Shown: positions 47,160-57,312 of the stretch, piece after piece
Layout of the letters: the number at the start of each line of letters is the position of its first letter
Numbering within the stretch: position 1 is the stretch's first letter
Source of the DNA: Janthinobacterium sp. 67
GTDB taxonomy: Bacteria > Pseudomonadota > Gammaproteobacteria > Burkholderiales > Burkholderiaceae_D
DNA: 64,000 bases
Reading direction: 5' to 3'
Assembly (NCBI RefSeq): GCF_002797895.1
Contig: NZ_PGES01000001.1
Location: 3,224,001 to 3,288,000 of the forward strand
The notes under the pieces: model-generated
What the model saw: the letters and a program-made list of their open reading frames with translations, nothing else
Database searches by the model: none
Told to the model about the DNA's origin: nothing
Position numbers and translations under genes: made by a program

Positions 47160-48149
47160 TTACTTCACGTTCAGGCTCTTTTTCGCCTGCTCCAGCAAGT
47201 CCGTCTTGACCCAGTCCTTGGCCACGGGCGGCTTCGTCATGCGGCCCACGCCCGTTTTCACCATCACGTCCGTGGTTACCTGGATATGCTCGGGCGAAAT
47301 GTCGTACGAATATGGCGAATTGCTGATCGCGTCGTCGAAGTCATCCTTCGTGATCTGACCGCGGAACACGACTTCGCGCACATATTTTTCCGCCGTCGCC
47401 TTGTTGTCGATAAAGGTTTTCGTTGCTTCGACGAAGCAACGCATGAATTTTTCCGCCACGGGACGACGTTCCTTGTAGAACTTTTCCGTCATGACCATGG
47501 TCCGCACAGGTTCGCCGATCGGCGTATCGTACGGTTTGATGACTTCCGTACCAAAACCCTTGTTGATGGCCTGCGACGACTGCGGCTCGGACTGCATCAT
47601 GGCGTCGATATTCTTGCCCATCAGCGCCTGGTTCAAGTCGGCGTAGGCGAGGAACACCAGTTGCACGTCCTTGCCCTTGGTTTCGGAATACGTCAGGCCC
47701 GCCTGCGCCAGCTCGGCCAGCAGCAGCACTTCCTGGATGCCGCCGCGCGTCACGCCCACGCGCTTGCCCTTGAGTTCCTTGACGCTGGCGATCTTTTGCC
47801 CCGTGCCCGCCACCAGGCGCGCGCCGCCCTTGGCAAAACCGGCCACGACATAGATGGGCGCGCCGCCGGCGCGGCCGGAAATGGCCGCCTCGGATGCCGT
47901 CGCGCCCACGTCCAGCTCGCCGGCGATGATGGCCTGCATCACGTCGAGGCCCTTGGCGAAGATATGCTCTTCGACCTTGATGCCGCACTTGGGCGCGATT
48001 TCCTTGATGTACGAGACGGCGCCGTAATGGGCGAATTTCAAGTTACCCAGGCGCACGACTTCCTGCGCCTGCGCCTGCACGGCGCCCATGCCGAAGGCCA
48101 GCATGAGGGCGGCGGCGATACCGGTCTTCAACGTTGATTTTTTCTGCAT
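47160..48149 (-). CDS. Orphan periplasmic binding protein, NMT1/SsuA-like
   Basis: A 329-residue exported protein with a clear signal peptide (about residues 1-28: GIAAALMLAFGMGAVQAQAQ). The mature part begins VVRLGNLKFAHYG and has AIIAGELDVGATASEAAI and LKGKRVGVTRGG, typical of aliphatic sulfonate/nitrate-type binding proteins. AGGAGAAC precedes the ATG at 48149. No permease or ATPase of this class is adjacent, so it may use a distant transporter or be an accessory sensor. A terminator follows. Substrate unknown. Confidence 0.82.
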   Translation of the reverse strand: MQKKSTLKTGIAAALMLAFGMGAVQAQAQEVVRLGNLKFAHYGAVSYIKEIAPKCGIKVEEHIFAKGLDVMQAIIAGELDVGATASEAAISGRAGGAPIYVVAGFAKGGARLVAGTGQKIASVKELKGKRVGVTRGGIQEVLLLAELAQAGLTYSETKGKDVQLVFLAYADLNQALMGKNIDAMMQSEPQSSQAINKGFGTEVIKPYDTPIGEPVRTMVMTEKFYKERRPVAEKFMRCFVEATKTFIDNKATAEKYVREVVFRGQITKDDFDDAISNSPYSYDISPEHIQVTTDVMVKTGVGRMTKPPVAKDWVKTDLLEQAKKSLNVK

Positions 48150-48302
48150 CGGGTTCTCCTGTGGTGGTTGGTATGTGCCCGCAAGGGCAAAAAACACGAA
48201 ACACTGCTTTTTTATTATGAGGAGATAGTACCGCGTGTTGGAGCCAAGGCAACATTTTTTTGCCGGCAGCCACGCCGCCGGCCTTGTTGCCACTGTCTGA
48301 CA

Positions 48303-50306
48303 TTACGGTCCCGCCAGCGCCACGACCGGATCGAGTCCCGACGCCTTGCGCGCCGGCATGAAGCCAAACACCAGCCCCGTCACCACGGCGCAGGCAAACG
48401 CGCCGGCGATGGCGCTGAGCGAAAAGATCACCGGCACGTCCCAGACCAGCAGCAAGCCGGCCACCGTCACGCCGACCACGATGCCGGCCACGCCGCCCAC
48501 CACCGACACCAGCACGGCTTCCGTGAGGAACTGGCGCAGGATGTCGCGCCGGCGCGCGCCCGTCGCCATGCGGATGCCGATTTCGCGCGTGCGTTCGCGC
48601 ACCGTCATCAGCATCACGTTCATGACGCCGATGCCGCCCACCACCAGCGAGACGGCCGCGATCAGGCTGAGCATCATGGTCATGTTGTCCTGCGTCTTCG
48701 CTTCGGCGGCGATCGACGCGGCCGCGTTGCTGATGCCGTAGTCGCGGATGCGGTGGCGCTCGAACATGGTGGCGTCGACCGCCGCTTCCACCTCCGTCAC
48801 GCGCTTGACGTCGTCCACCGCCATCACCGTGTACGTGGGCTCGCGCTGGCCGAAGACGCGGATGCCAGCCGTGGAAAACGGCAGCAGCAGCACGTCGTCT
48901 TCATCTTTCTCGCCCGTCAGCGCGCCCTTCGCGCTCATCACGCCGATCACCTGGAACGGCACGTTGCCGATCAGGATGCTCTGCCCCACGGGATTGGGCA
49001 CGTCGGGCATCAGTTTTTCCGCCAGGTGCGCGCCCAGCACGGCCACGGTGGCCATCTCGCGCTCGTCTTCCTCGGTAAAGAAGCCGCCCTTGGCCACGGG
49101 CCAGGTCTGAATCTGCGGCAGGGCCGGCCCCGTGCCGCGCACATAGGTCTGCACGTCGAGGTTGCCGTGGCGTATCACCTTGTTGCCCGTGACATTCGGC
49201 AGCACGTGGGAAATGCCCGGCACGTCCTTGAGCGCATCGAGGTCGGCCAGGGTGATGCTGCGCCCGGGGATGCGCGAACTTTCGCCGCGCGACGCCATGT
49301 ACAGCAGATTCGAACCGAAGGCGCCCAGTTGCGCCATCACCTGCTGGCGCGTGCCCAGGCCGATGGCCAGCATGACGATCACGGAAGCGACGCCGATGAC
49401 GATGCCCAGCAGGGTCAATCCCGTGCGGAAGCGGTTGATCCACAGCACGCGCCAGGCCGCGCGGGCCGCGTCGAGCAATTCCGTGCCCAGCGACGCCCCT
49501 GTATCGTGGGCGGCGCGCGACATGTCCAGCGGCGGCAGGGCCGTCGACGTGGCGGGAATGGCAACGGCGCCCGAGTCCGCCACGATTTCGCCATCGCTGA
49601 TCTCGATTACGCGGCGCGCCTGGGCCGCCACCTTGCGGTCATGCGTAATGAGGATAATGGTGTGGCCCGCGTCGGCCAGTTCGCCCAGCAGGGCCATGAC
49701 TTCGGCGCCGCTGCTGCTGTCTAACGCCCCCGTCGGTTCATCGGCGAGGATGATGCGCCCGCCATTCATCAGCGCGCGCGCGATCGACACGCGCTGCTGC
49801 TGCCCGCCCGACAACTGGTTCGGCCGGTGATCCAAACGCTCGCCGAGGCCCAGGCGCTTGAGCAGCGCTTCCGAGCGCGCATGGCGGGCCGCGGCGGGCA
49901 TGCCCGCGTAAAGGGCCGGCACTTCCACGTTTTCGCGTGCCGATTCCGTGGCGATCAGGTGATAACCCTGGAAGACGAAGCCGAACGCTTCGCGCCGCAG
50001 CCACGCCAGTTCATCGGGATTCAGGCTGGCCACGTCCTGGCCGGCGAAGCGGTACGTGCCGTCGCTGGGACGGTCCAGGCATCCAAGAAGATGCATCAGG
50101 GTCGACTTGCCGGAACCGGACGCGCCGACGATAGCGACGAATTCGCCGGCGCCAATCGACAAGGTCAGGCCGCGCAGCACTTCCACGGCCGGCGCGCCAT
50201 CGTGGCCGCCGTAGCGCTTGCGGATGCCGGCAAGTTCAATCAGTGGCGCCGGCTGGCCGCCTTCTCCGGCTTGTCCCAGCGACCTGGCCTCGCTCATCGC
50301 GCTCAC
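48303..50306 (-). CDS. macB: MacB-type ABC transporter (ATPase-permease fusion)
   Basis: A 667-residue inner-membrane protein: an N-terminal ATPase (Walker [13 protein letters not shown], signature [15 protein letters not shown], Walker [13 protein letters not shown]), then one membrane helix, a large periplasmic domain and three C-terminal FtsX-type helices (near 545-655). MacB proteins export macrolides, heme-related compounds, toxins or siderophores from the periplasm through TolC. It starts at GTG overlapping the macA stop (GTGA); an ATG nine bases later is possible. Its position behind a siderophore receptor suggests PvdT-like siderophore export. Confidence 0.9.
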   Translation of the reverse strand: MSAMSEARSLGQAGEGGQPAPLIELAGIRKRYGGHDGAPAVEVLRGLTLSIGAGEFVAIVGASGSGKSTLMHLLGCLDRPSDGTYRFAGQDVASLNPDELAWLRREAFGFVFQGYHLIATESARENVEVPALYAGMPAAARHARSEALLKRLGLGERLDHRPNQLSGGQQQRVSIARALMNGGRIILADEPTGALDSSSGAEVMALLGELADAGHTIILITHDRKVAAQARRVIEISDGEIVADSGAVAIPATSTALPPLDMSRAAHDTGASLGTELLDAARAAWRVLWINRFRTGLTLLGIVIGVASVIVMLAIGLGTRQQVMAQLGAFGSNLLYMASRGESSRIPGRSITLADLDALKDVPGISHVLPNVTGNKVIRHGNLDVQTYVRGTGPALPQIQTWPVAKGGFFTEEDEREMATVAVLGAHLAEKLMPDVPNPVGQSILIGNVPFQVIGVMSAKGALTGEKDEDDVLLLPFSTAGIRVFGQREPTYTVMAVDDVKRVTEVEAAVDATMFERHRIRDYGISNAAASIAAEAKTQDNMTMMLSLIAAVSLVVGGIGVMNVMLMTVRERTREIGIRMATGARRRDILRQFLTEAVLVSVVGGVAGIVVGVTVAGLLLVWDVPVIFSLSAIAGAFACAVVTGLVFGFMPARKASGLDPVVALAGP

Positions 50307-51490
50307 AGCTGGAACCTGCTGCTGCCGCTGCCGGCCGGCTGTTCGCCCGTGACCAGCAATTCGCCTTCGCGCAAGCCTTGCAGCACTTCCGCGCTGAGGC
50401 GGTTGCGCACGCCCACGGTGACGGCGCGCGTATCGACCTTGCCGTCCGCATCCATCACGCGGGCCGTGAACTGCCCCGGCTTGGCGCCTTCTTCCGTCGA
50501 CGGTCTCAGGGCCGGCAAGGGCACGGCCAGCACATTGTTCGCCGCCGCAGTGACGAACACCACTTGCGCCGTCATCTGCGGCATCAGTTCGCCATCGGCG
50601 TTATCAACGTCGAACAGCACTGTATACAAGATCACCTTGCTGCTCGACGGCGCCAGGGCCGTGCCGGCGGCGGAACCGCCGGGCACCGGCGGCGCGGGCA
50701 GCACTTGGCGCACCTTGCCGCTCCAGCGCCGCTGGTCGCCGCCCAGGGTGGTGAAATACACGGGCATGTCCGGGCGCACGCGGCGCACGTCCGCTTCCGA
50801 CACTTCCGTCCACACCGTCATGGCCGACAGGTCGGCGATGCGCAGGATGTTCGGCGTCTGATACGTGGCGTTCAGGGTTTGCCCTTCCTTAGCATCGAGG
50901 CCCACGACCTTGCCGGCCATCGGCGCGTAGATGCGCGTATAGCCGAGGCGCGCCTCGTCCGCCTTCAGGCTGGCCTGGGTCTGGGCTATCTGCGCCCTCA
51001 GGTGGTCGATCTTGGCGCCGGCCGAGGCCAGGGTGGCTTCGGCCGTTTCCAAGTCGGCCAAGGGGGTCGAATCGAACTTGGCCATCTGCTTCTGGCGCAC
51101 GTGCTGCTGGCCCGCCAGGCGGTGCTGCGCCTGCTGGTCGGCCAGCTGCGCGCGCAAGCCCGCCAGCGCGGCGCGGCCCGCATCGACCGTGGCCTGCTGC
51201 ACGCTGGGGTCGATCTCGGCCAGCAACTGGCCTTTATCGACGTCGCTGCCCGGCTGCACGTGCAGCCGCGTGATCTGGCCCGACACCTGCGCGCCCACGT
51301 CGACGTAGGTTTGCGGCTGCAGGGTGCCGATGGCCGTGACGCTCGCTTCGATGTTGCCGCGCTTGACGGGCGCCGTGTCGAACACGGTGCTCGGGCCGCG
51401 CGTGGCCCACAGGGCGCCGGCGCCGAACAGCGCCAGCAAGACCACGCCGCCCAGGATGCGGGCGCGGCGCGTAGGCAGGCGGGCCGCCAT
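50303..51490 (-). CDS. macA: MacA-type periplasmic adaptor
   Basis: A 395-residue membrane-fusion protein. An N-terminal membrane anchor ([18 protein letters not shown]) is followed by a lipoyl/barrel-sandwich segment ([20 protein letters not shown]), a long alpha-hairpin (coiled coil, about residues 105-190) and beta-barrel domains with [14 protein letters not shown]. It bridges MacB to an outer-membrane channel, which is not encoded here. It lies 92 bases after the DUF3325 gene, within the same run. Confidence 0.9.
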   Translation of the reverse strand: MAARLPTRRARILGGVVLLALFGAGALWATRGPSTVFDTAPVKRGNIEASVTAIGTLQPQTYVDVGAQVSGQITRLHVQPGSDVDKGQLLAEIDPSVQQATVDAGRAALAGLRAQLADQQAQHRLAGQQHVRQKQMAKFDSTPLADLETAEATLASAGAKIDHLRAQIAQTQASLKADEARLGYTRIYAPMAGKVVGLDAKEGQTLNATYQTPNILRIADLSAMTVWTEVSEADVRRVRPDMPVYFTTLGGDQRRWSGKVRQVLPAPPVPGGSAAGTALAPSSSKVILYTVLFDVDNADGELMPQMTAQVVFVTAAANNVLAVPLPALRPSTEEGAKPGQFTARVMDADGKVDTRAVTVGVRNRLSAEVLQGLREGELLVTGEQPAGSGSSRFQL

Positions 51491-51571
51491 CAGGCAGCCG
51501 CTTTCAGTACATTCAAAACATCAATCGGTGTCGCCAGGCGTGAAAAGTGCATCGGTCTATCCTTGAAAATG

Positions 51572-51588
51572 GCGGTGAATATCACCGC
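51572..51588 (-). other. Hairpin over the DUF3325 stop codon
   Basis: A perfect 7-bp inverted repeat (GCGGTGA ... TCACCGC) covers the stop codon of the DUF3325 gene and is followed on the minus strand by CATTTTC. It could weaken readthrough into macA but is not a strong terminator. Confidence 0.4.
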
Positions 51589-51923
51589 ATGAACGTCACA
51601 AGACCTGCCAGCGCGGCGACGGCTGCCAGCAGGGAACTACACAACAGCAAGCGGGGCGCATACGGCAGCAGCAGGGCCACCAGCAGCGCGCCGGCCGATA
51701 GGAAACCGAGCCAGGCGACGACGCCGACGGTGGCGCTCCAGCCGGCCACGCAGGGCCAGATGGCCAGCGCCAGCAGGACCGCGCCCGCCAGTTGCAGCGC
51801 GCGCCGCACGTTCGGCGCCGCGTCCCTGCCCCAGACCTGCCCATGGTGGCGGTCCATCGCCAAGCAGAGGCTGGCCATGCCCGCATACGACAGGCCCAGC
51901 GCGCACAGGATGGCAGGGATCAT
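51582..51923 (-). CDS. DUF3325-family small membrane protein
   Basis: A 113-residue protein with about four hydrophobic helices (MIPAILCALGLSYAGMAS; ALQLAGAVLLALAIWPCVAG; LLLCSSLLAAVAALAGLV). DUF3325 proteins commonly accompany PepSY membrane proteins and TonB siderophore receptors; function unknown. The ATG at 51923 overlaps the PepSY stop by 4 bases. The open frame runs further upstream inside the PepSY gene but is not used. Confidence 0.78.
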   Translation of the reverse strand: MIPAILCALGLSYAGMASLCLAMDRHHGQVWGRDAAPNVRRALQLAGAVLLALAIWPCVAGWSATVGVVAWLGFLSAGALLVALLLPYAPRLLLCSSLLAAVAALAGLVTFMR

Positions 51924-53623
51924 GACTGTCCTTCCGTATTGATTTGCAGGCTGGCCGTGGGCGCGGCGCTTTCCCTGGCCGCGGCCTTTTTCACGGGCTT
52001 TTCCTTGCGCTGGCGGACTTTCCACGCGCCCCAGGCGGCCAGCAGGCCGAAGGCCATGCCGCCCAGTTCCACGCCGGCGCTTTCCCAATCGCCGCGCGCG
52101 ACCTGCGCCGCCAGATTGTCACCCGTGCTCAGTACATTGAGCACGGGCAGCAGCAAACACAGGGCGGCCAGCAAGCCCAGTTGCTCGATCCACGCGCGCT
52201 TTTCCGCGCGCAGGCAGGCGTGCGCCAGCATCACAAACCACACGCCAAAGAAGGCGCGCAATTCCCAGCCGGCGCGGTGTTCGACGCCGACGGGGATCAG
52301 GCGGTTGGCCCACAGGAAGCCCACGCAGGCGATGGACAGGCCGGCAATGGCCGCCACGTTCAGGCAGGCGACGATGCGGTACACGCGCTGCGTATAGGCG
52401 CCGAACTCGCCGCCGGACTTCTGGCGGCGCTTGACCATGAAGAGGATGGCGCCCGTGCCCATCATGGCAGTGCCAGCCAGGCCGCAGAAGAAGTACAGCC
52501 AGCGCATCGGCGTGCCGCCAAAGCCCGCCATGTGCAGGTTCGACATGACGGCGCGCGTCAGGCCCGCGCCGCCCGTATCCGATTCGCCGGGCCGGCGCAA
52601 GGCGACCTGTTCGCCCGTGGCCAGCGCATAGCAGGCCCTGCCCGTATTGGCGCTGAGGCGTTCCATCGTGTCCGTCTCTTCATTCCAGCCGTACATGCAC
52701 ACGCGCATGGAGGCGTCGTTCGGGTTGTCCAGCACCACGGCGCGGATGTCCTGGCCGATGGCCTGTTCGGCGCGCAGCGCGAACGGTTCCAGCGCGGGAA
52801 TGGCCAGCGGCTGGCCAGTCTTGACGGGCTTGCCCACATCGTTCCAGTCGGCCAGGAAGGCCTTCTTGGCGTTGTCCATGCCGTATTGCGCCGCCACGGG
52901 GGCCGGCACGTAGTCATCGCTGAAGAAGGCCAGGCCCGTGTAGGCGATCATGAACTGGAACGGCAGCGTCAGCACGGCCACCGCGTTGTGCGCGTCGAGC
53001 CACGAGCGCTGGCCCTTGGCCGGGCGGAAGGTGAAGAAATCCTTGAAGATGCGCTTGTGCGTGATGACGCCGCTCACCAGCGCCACCAGCATGATCATGG
53101 TGGTGATGGCAACGATCCACACGCCGATGCGTCCCGCGTGCAGCTCGTAATGAAAATCGACGAAATGGTGGCCGCCGATGGTGTCGCGCTGCGTTGCCTC
53201 GCGCGCATGTTCGATGACGGCGCCCGTCAGCGGGTCGAGATCCGCCGAGCCATAGCCGCCGGCGGGCTGGAACCAGTAGGCGGACAGGCCGTGGCCGGGA
53301 CGCTGCACGGGCCAGATTTCCCACATGTCCGCCTTCGGGTGTTCCTTCGTCATGAAGTCGAGCGCCAGTTCCAGGCGGTGCCCACGATCTGTGACCTTCG
53401 GCAGCGGCGGATCGTTCGCATGGGCCGCCTCTTCCAGTGCATGTTCGGGCGTCATCCAGTGGGTGATCGGTTCGTCGAAGACGGCCAGGGTACCGGTCAG
53501 GAAAATGGCGAACAGCAGCCAGGAAATCCACAGCCCGCTCCATGTATGCAGCCAGGCCATGGCTTGGCGCAAGCCGCCCTGCTGCGGCGTCTTGGCCACT
53601 TTGTCTACCTTGACGGCGTTCAT
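51920..53623 (-). CDS. PepSY-associated membrane protein (putative ferrisiderophore reductase)
   Basis: A 567-residue inner-membrane protein with an N-terminal helix typical of PepSY_TM proteins (WLHTWSGLWISWLLFAIFLTG), a periplasmic PepSY region (about 60-180), further helices (VWIVAITTMIMLVALVSGV; LYFFCGLAGTAMMGTGAILF) and three C-terminal helices. Related proteins such as FoxB and FsrB-like enzymes reduce or help internalise iron-siderophores. It overlaps both neighbours by 4 bases. Confidence 0.83.
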   Translation of the reverse strand: MNAVKVDKVAKTPQQGGLRQAMAWLHTWSGLWISWLLFAIFLTGTLAVFDEPITHWMTPEHALEEAAHANDPPLPKVTDRGHRLELALDFMTKEHPKADMWEIWPVQRPGHGLSAYWFQPAGGYGSADLDPLTGAVIEHAREATQRDTIGGHHFVDFHYELHAGRIGVWIVAITTMIMLVALVSGVITHKRIFKDFFTFRPAKGQRSWLDAHNAVAVLTLPFQFMIAYTGLAFFSDDYVPAPVAAQYGMDNAKKAFLADWNDVGKPVKTGQPLAIPALEPFALRAEQAIGQDIRAVVLDNPNDASMRVCMYGWNEETDTMERLSANTGRACYALATGEQVALRRPGESDTGGAGLTRAVMSNLHMAGFGGTPMRWLYFFCGLAGTAMMGTGAILFMVKRRQKSGGEFGAYTQRVYRIVACLNVAAIAGLSIACVGFLWANRLIPVGVEHRAGWELRAFFGVWFVMLAHACLRAEKRAWIEQLGLLAALCLLLPVLNVLSTGDNLAAQVARGDWESAGVELGGMAFGLLAAWGAWKVRQRKEKPVKKAAARESAAPTASLQINTEGQS

Positions 53624-53901
53624 GCGGCACCCCGCGACAGCAGCAGGCCAAGGCCGCCGCAGGCGATGGCCGGCAGCAGCATGCCCAGCCAGGCGCGGCG
53701 CAGGTCCTGCACGGCAAAGACCCAGATGACGGCGCAGGTATAGACGACGAAGGCGCTCAGGGTGGCCGTCAGCACGGCTTCGGCGCGCGACAGCGGCAGC
53801 ACGGCCGCCAGCAGCACGGCCACGCCGGACGTCAGTGCATAGCCGCCAAAGACGGCGGCGAGCACGCGCGAGAACAACATCATGTGGGTCGCTTTCATCA
53901 T
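53620..53901 (-). CDS. DUF3649-family small membrane protein
   Basis: A 93-residue protein with about three membrane helices (VLAAVFGGYALTSGVAVLLA; AFVVYTCAVIWVFAV; LGMLLPAIACGGLGLLLS). DUF3649 proteins are typically encoded next to PepSY and DUF3325 proteins in iron-uptake loci, and this order is seen here. Start chosen at tandem ATGs at 53901 after GGGAGC; the frame extends upstream to 53997. Confidence 0.78.
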   Translation of the reverse strand: MMKATHMMLFSRVLAAVFGGYALTSGVAVLLAAVLPLSRAEAVLTATLSAFVVYTCAVIWVFAVQDLRRAWLGMLLPAIACGGLGLLLSRGAA

Positions 53902-54011
53902 CGCGGCGCTCCCTGCGGCATACGCTGGCGCGCGCCATCGCGGGCCAGATTCAACTGCACTTCCATAAGCCAGGCATCCTTCATCAAGATAGATCATTCA
54001 AAAGCGGTTGT

Positions 54012-56210
54012 TTACAGTTTGTAGTTCAAGGTCAGCATCAGGTTGCGCGGCGTGCCCACCATGTTGCCGAAGACATCGGAATAGATGCTCTGGTAGTAGT
54101 GCTTGTCGAGCACATTGTTGACATTCAGGCGCAGCTCGGCGCGGCTGTCGATCTGCCACGCCGCGTTCAAGCCCACGATCGCGTAGCGGCCCTGGCGCAG
54201 ATGGTAGGTGCCGTCGTCTGACTCCGTCGCGCCCTGCCCGTACACGGAAGCGCCCACGCGCCAGCCCTGCGCCGCGCCGGACAGGCGGTAGCTGGTGGCC
54301 AGCTTGAGCTGCTGGCGCGGATAGCGGCTGTTGAAATCCTTGCCGATATTGGCCGGATCGCTGTCGCGCTTGAATTGCGCCTTCACATACGTAAAACCGG
54401 CCGACAGCTGCCAGTCCGGCGTCAGCGCGCCCGCCACGTCGAGCTCCGCGCCTTCGCTGCGCACTTCGCCCGACGCGCGCTGGCAATAGCCCCAGGTGCT
54501 GCCCGGGCACGGGTTCGGGCCGGCCAGGTCGTCCACGCCACGGTTTTGCTGGCGGATCTGGAACACGGCCGCGCTGGCATTGAGGGCGCCGCCGAAGTAT
54601 TCGCCCTTCACGCCCGCTTCATAGTTGGTGCCGCTGATCGGCTTCAATGGCTGCGCATGGGCGTCGGTGGCCGCCTGCGGCTGGAAGATTTCGGTCCAGC
54701 TGGCGTACACGGAATGCTGCTTGTCGAGGTCATACACGACGCCGGCGTACGGCGTGAATTCGCGCGCCACCGAGTAGCCGGCATCGTCCTTGTACCAGCT
54801 CACGCGCCCGCCCAGCACCAGCGACAGCGGGTCGGCCAGGCGCATGCGGGTGCCCGCATACACGCCGCTTTGCTCGGTGATGCTGGCCGTGCGCCACTGC
54901 GCGTAGTTGATGACGGGACGCGCCACGCTGCCCGCATCCCAGTGGAACGGGTCGAGCACCGGCGCCGCCGCGCCCCAGCTGTATGGCGCCCAGCCGCCAT
55001 AGCTGTTTTTCGACGAACGGCGGTGGCTGGCGCCGACGGTCAGCTCGTGCTCGCGGCCGAACAGGCTGTAGCTGCCGCTCGCATAGGCGTCATAGCTGGT
55101 GTTGGCCAGCTCGGCGCGGTAGCTTTGCGAATTGAAGCGCAGGGTGTCGCCGCGGCGGTTGATGCCGGAAAACGTCGTGTCGATCTCGGGCGTCTTGCGC
55201 GTGGCCGCCAGCTTGGCCTTCCAGCCATTGGCGAAGCGGTGTTCCAGTTCGGCGAAGATGGTCTTGTCCGTCTGGCGCCAGTCGTCGAAATCGCTGCCCA
55301 GGTAAGTGGAACGGGGCAAATTCAAAAAGCGTCCGTCGGCGGCCGTCACCACGCCCGTCGAGACGCCGTCGTTGTCCGTCTTGCGGTAGTGCGCGCCCAC
55401 CGTCAAGGTGGTGTCGGGGCGCAGATCCGCTTCGATGATGCCGTACAGCTGGTGGTTGCGGCCATGCAGCACGTCGACAAAATCCTTCTTGTCCTGCACC
55501 GTCACGACCATGCGCCCGCGCAGGGTCTTCGCTTCATTGAGCGCATTGGCCGCATCGGCTTCCAGGCGGTAGTTCCTCCAGCTGCCCACGCTCGCCGAGA
55601 GTGACGCTTGCGGCGTGGCCGTCGGGCGCTTGCGCACCATGTTGATGGCCGCGCTGGGCGTGCCGCTGCCCGTCATCAAGCCCGTGGCGCCGCGCACCAC
55701 TTCGATGCGGTCGTAGATGGCCAGGTCGTCATTGTCGCCATTGAAGGTGTTGTTCGCGCCCAGGCTGGTGGGCAAGCCATCGAACAGGATGTTATCGACG
55801 GGGAAGCCGCGTGCGCTGAAACTGCCCGAATCGCCCGTAAAGTTACCCTTTTGCATGACCAGCCCCGTGATCGACTGCACCGCGTCGTCCAGGGTCGTGA
55901 TGCCCAGGTCGTCGATCTGCTGGCGCGTCAGCACGCTGACCGACTGCGGCGTCTCGCGCAGAGACAGGTTCAGCTTGGTTGCCGTATTGCTCACGCCCGT
56001 CGTGTAGGAGCCGCTGCCCTCTGTTGTCGCATCGCGCCCCGCCGTGACGGACACGCCGAGCATGGTCTGCTCGGCGGCGGGGGTGGCTGGCGCCTGCTGC
56101 GCGATGGCCGGCAGGCTGGCGGCAAGGCACAGGGCCGCAGCCGCTTGCGCCAGCGGACGCAATGCGCAGTGAGAGGATGGCAAACTGACAAAATTCAAAG
56201 CGTGAGACAT
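54012..56210 (-). CDS. TonB-dependent siderophore receptor
   Basis: A 732-residue outer-membrane receptor. It has a signal peptide (about 1-38, ending near LPAIAQQ), a plug domain with RETPQSVSVLTRQQIDDLG and VEVVRGATGLMTGSGTPSAAINMVRK-like signature (seen as RIEVVRGATGLMTG and GTPSAAINMVRK), and a barrel ending NLMLTLNYKL. No long N-terminal signalling domain is evident, although fecI/fecR lie just upstream. AGGAA precedes the ATG at 56210. The plug and barrel resemble ferrichrome/ferrioxamine/pyoverdine-type receptors; the ligand is unknown. Confidence 0.9.
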   Translation of the reverse strand: MSHALNFVSLPSSHCALRPLAQAAAALCLAASLPAIAQQAPATPAAEQTMLGVSVTAGRDATTEGSGSYTTGVSNTATKLNLSLRETPQSVSVLTRQQIDDLGITTLDDAVQSITGLVMQKGNFTGDSGSFSARGFPVDNILFDGLPTSLGANNTFNGDNDDLAIYDRIEVVRGATGLMTGSGTPSAAINMVRKRPTATPQASLSASVGSWRNYRLEADAANALNEAKTLRGRMVVTVQDKKDFVDVLHGRNHQLYGIIEADLRPDTTLTVGAHYRKTDNDGVSTGVVTAADGRFLNLPRSTYLGSDFDDWRQTDKTIFAELEHRFANGWKAKLAATRKTPEIDTTFSGINRRGDTLRFNSQSYRAELANTSYDAYASGSYSLFGREHELTVGASHRRSSKNSYGGWAPYSWGAAAPVLDPFHWDAGSVARPVINYAQWRTASITEQSGVYAGTRMRLADPLSLVLGGRVSWYKDDAGYSVAREFTPYAGVVYDLDKQHSVYASWTEIFQPQAATDAHAQPLKPISGTNYEAGVKGEYFGGALNASAAVFQIRQQNRGVDDLAGPNPCPGSTWGYCQRASGEVRSEGAELDVAGALTPDWQLSAGFTYVKAQFKRDSDPANIGKDFNSRYPRQQLKLATSYRLSGAAQGWRVGASVYGQGATESDDGTYHLRQGRYAIVGLNAAWQIDSRAELRLNVNNVLDKHYYQSIYSDVFGNMVGTPRNLMLTLNYKL

Positions 56211-56304
56211 GCAAGTTCCTGATAGTAGTGGCGTCATCAGACGGTGAAAAACAGGCGCCCTACTCTGTAGGTGCCGCGAAAACGAAAAACGGGCAGCCGG
56301 ATGG

Positions 56305-57312
56305 CTAAATATTTTTTAATGACATGGCCGGTTCGACCGTCACCCAGTAGCGCGTGCGGCTGCGCACCTGCACCGGCAATGAGTTGGGCAGCATGTTCAG
56401 GATGCGCTGGGTGTCGGCCAGCGGGAACACGCCCGACAGGCGCAGCTGCGCCACCGCCGGTGCGCAGTCGATCACGCCGGGGCGGTAGCGGGCCAGTTCG
56501 GCCAGGAAATCGCCGAGGCTCACGTCGTCGACGATCAGCTGTCCGCGCGACCAGGCGTCCGCATACGCACCGAGGGCGTGCGGCGCATCGGGCGCCTGGC
56601 GGGAAAATGCCACGCCGTGCCCGGCCGCCAGCAGCAAGGGTGCGCCGCTGCCGTCGCGGGGACGGATTTCAACGGCGCTGTCAAACACGTCCACGGCGCT
56701 GTAGCCATCCTGCTGGCGCACGGCAAAGCGCGTGCCCAGCGCGCGCACCAGGCCTTCGCGCGTGGCCACCACCAAAGGCGCGCCGCTGCCGGCGCCATGG
56801 CCGCTGGCGACGAGTATCTCGCCGGCCAGCAGTTCGATCAGGCGGCGGCTGGCGTCGAAACGCACGTTCACGGCCGATCCCGTATTCAGGCTGAGCACAC
56901 TGCCATCGTCCAGCGCCACCTCGCGCCGCTCGCCCGTGGCCGTGCGATAGTCGGCGCGCAGGGTGCGCACGCCATCCCAGGCATCCGTCTGCGCGGCCAG
57001 CATGGCGCCGCCGGCCGCCACGCCCAGCCACGCCAGCAACTGGCGCCGCTTGCCGTTGACGGCTTGCTGCTGCGTGCCGGCCAGCGCCTGCGCGGCCGCA
57101 CCGCGGTGCAAGCCGTCGAAGCGCCGCGACACGGCCTCGATATGCCGCCAGGCCCGCGCATGCTCCGGGTCCGCCTCGCGCCAGCGCTGCCAGGCGGCCT
57201 GCCGCGCCGCGTCCATCTCGCCCGACATCAGCATGGTCAGCCACTCGGCCGCCTGCTGTTGCACGTCCTCGCGGATGGCCGCCGGGGCCGCAACACTCCC
57301 CACCTTGCTCAT
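56305..57312 (-). CDS. fecR: FecR-family anti-sigma factor
   Basis: A 335-residue inner-membrane regulator: an N-terminal DUF4880-type segment (QQQAAEWLTMLMSGEMDAARQ, written here as QQQAAEWLTMLMSGEM and DAARQ), WRHIEAVSRRF, a single membrane-like segment near 95-110 and a periplasmic FecR domain (VALDDGSVLSLNTGSAVNV; EILVASGHG). It would hold the FecI-like sigma factor and relay ferrisiderophore binding. The ATG overlaps the fecI stop by 4 bases. Confidence 0.9.
   Translation of the reverse strand: MSKVGSVAAPAAIREDVQQQAAEWLTMLMSGEMDAARQAAWQRWREADPEHARAWRHIEAVSRRFDGLHRGAAAQALAGTQQQAVNGKRRQLLAWLGVAAGGAMLAAQTDAWDGVRTLRADYRTATGERREVALDDGSVLSLNTGSAVNVRFDASRRLIELLAGEILVASGHGAGSGAPLVVATREGLVRALGTRFAVRQQDGYSAVDVFDSAVEIRPRDGSGAPLLLAAGHGVAFSRQAPDAPHALGAYADAWSRGQLIVDDVSLGDFLAELARYRPGVIDCAPAVAQLRLSGVFPLADTQRILNMLPNSLPVQVRSRTRYWVTVEPAMSLKNI

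Noticed and set aside
56250..56280. Hairpin and CGTCT motif between fecR and the receptor gene as an ECF promoter
   Set aside because: The hairpin is imperfect and the -35 element could not be placed with correct spacing, so I did not annotate a promoter.
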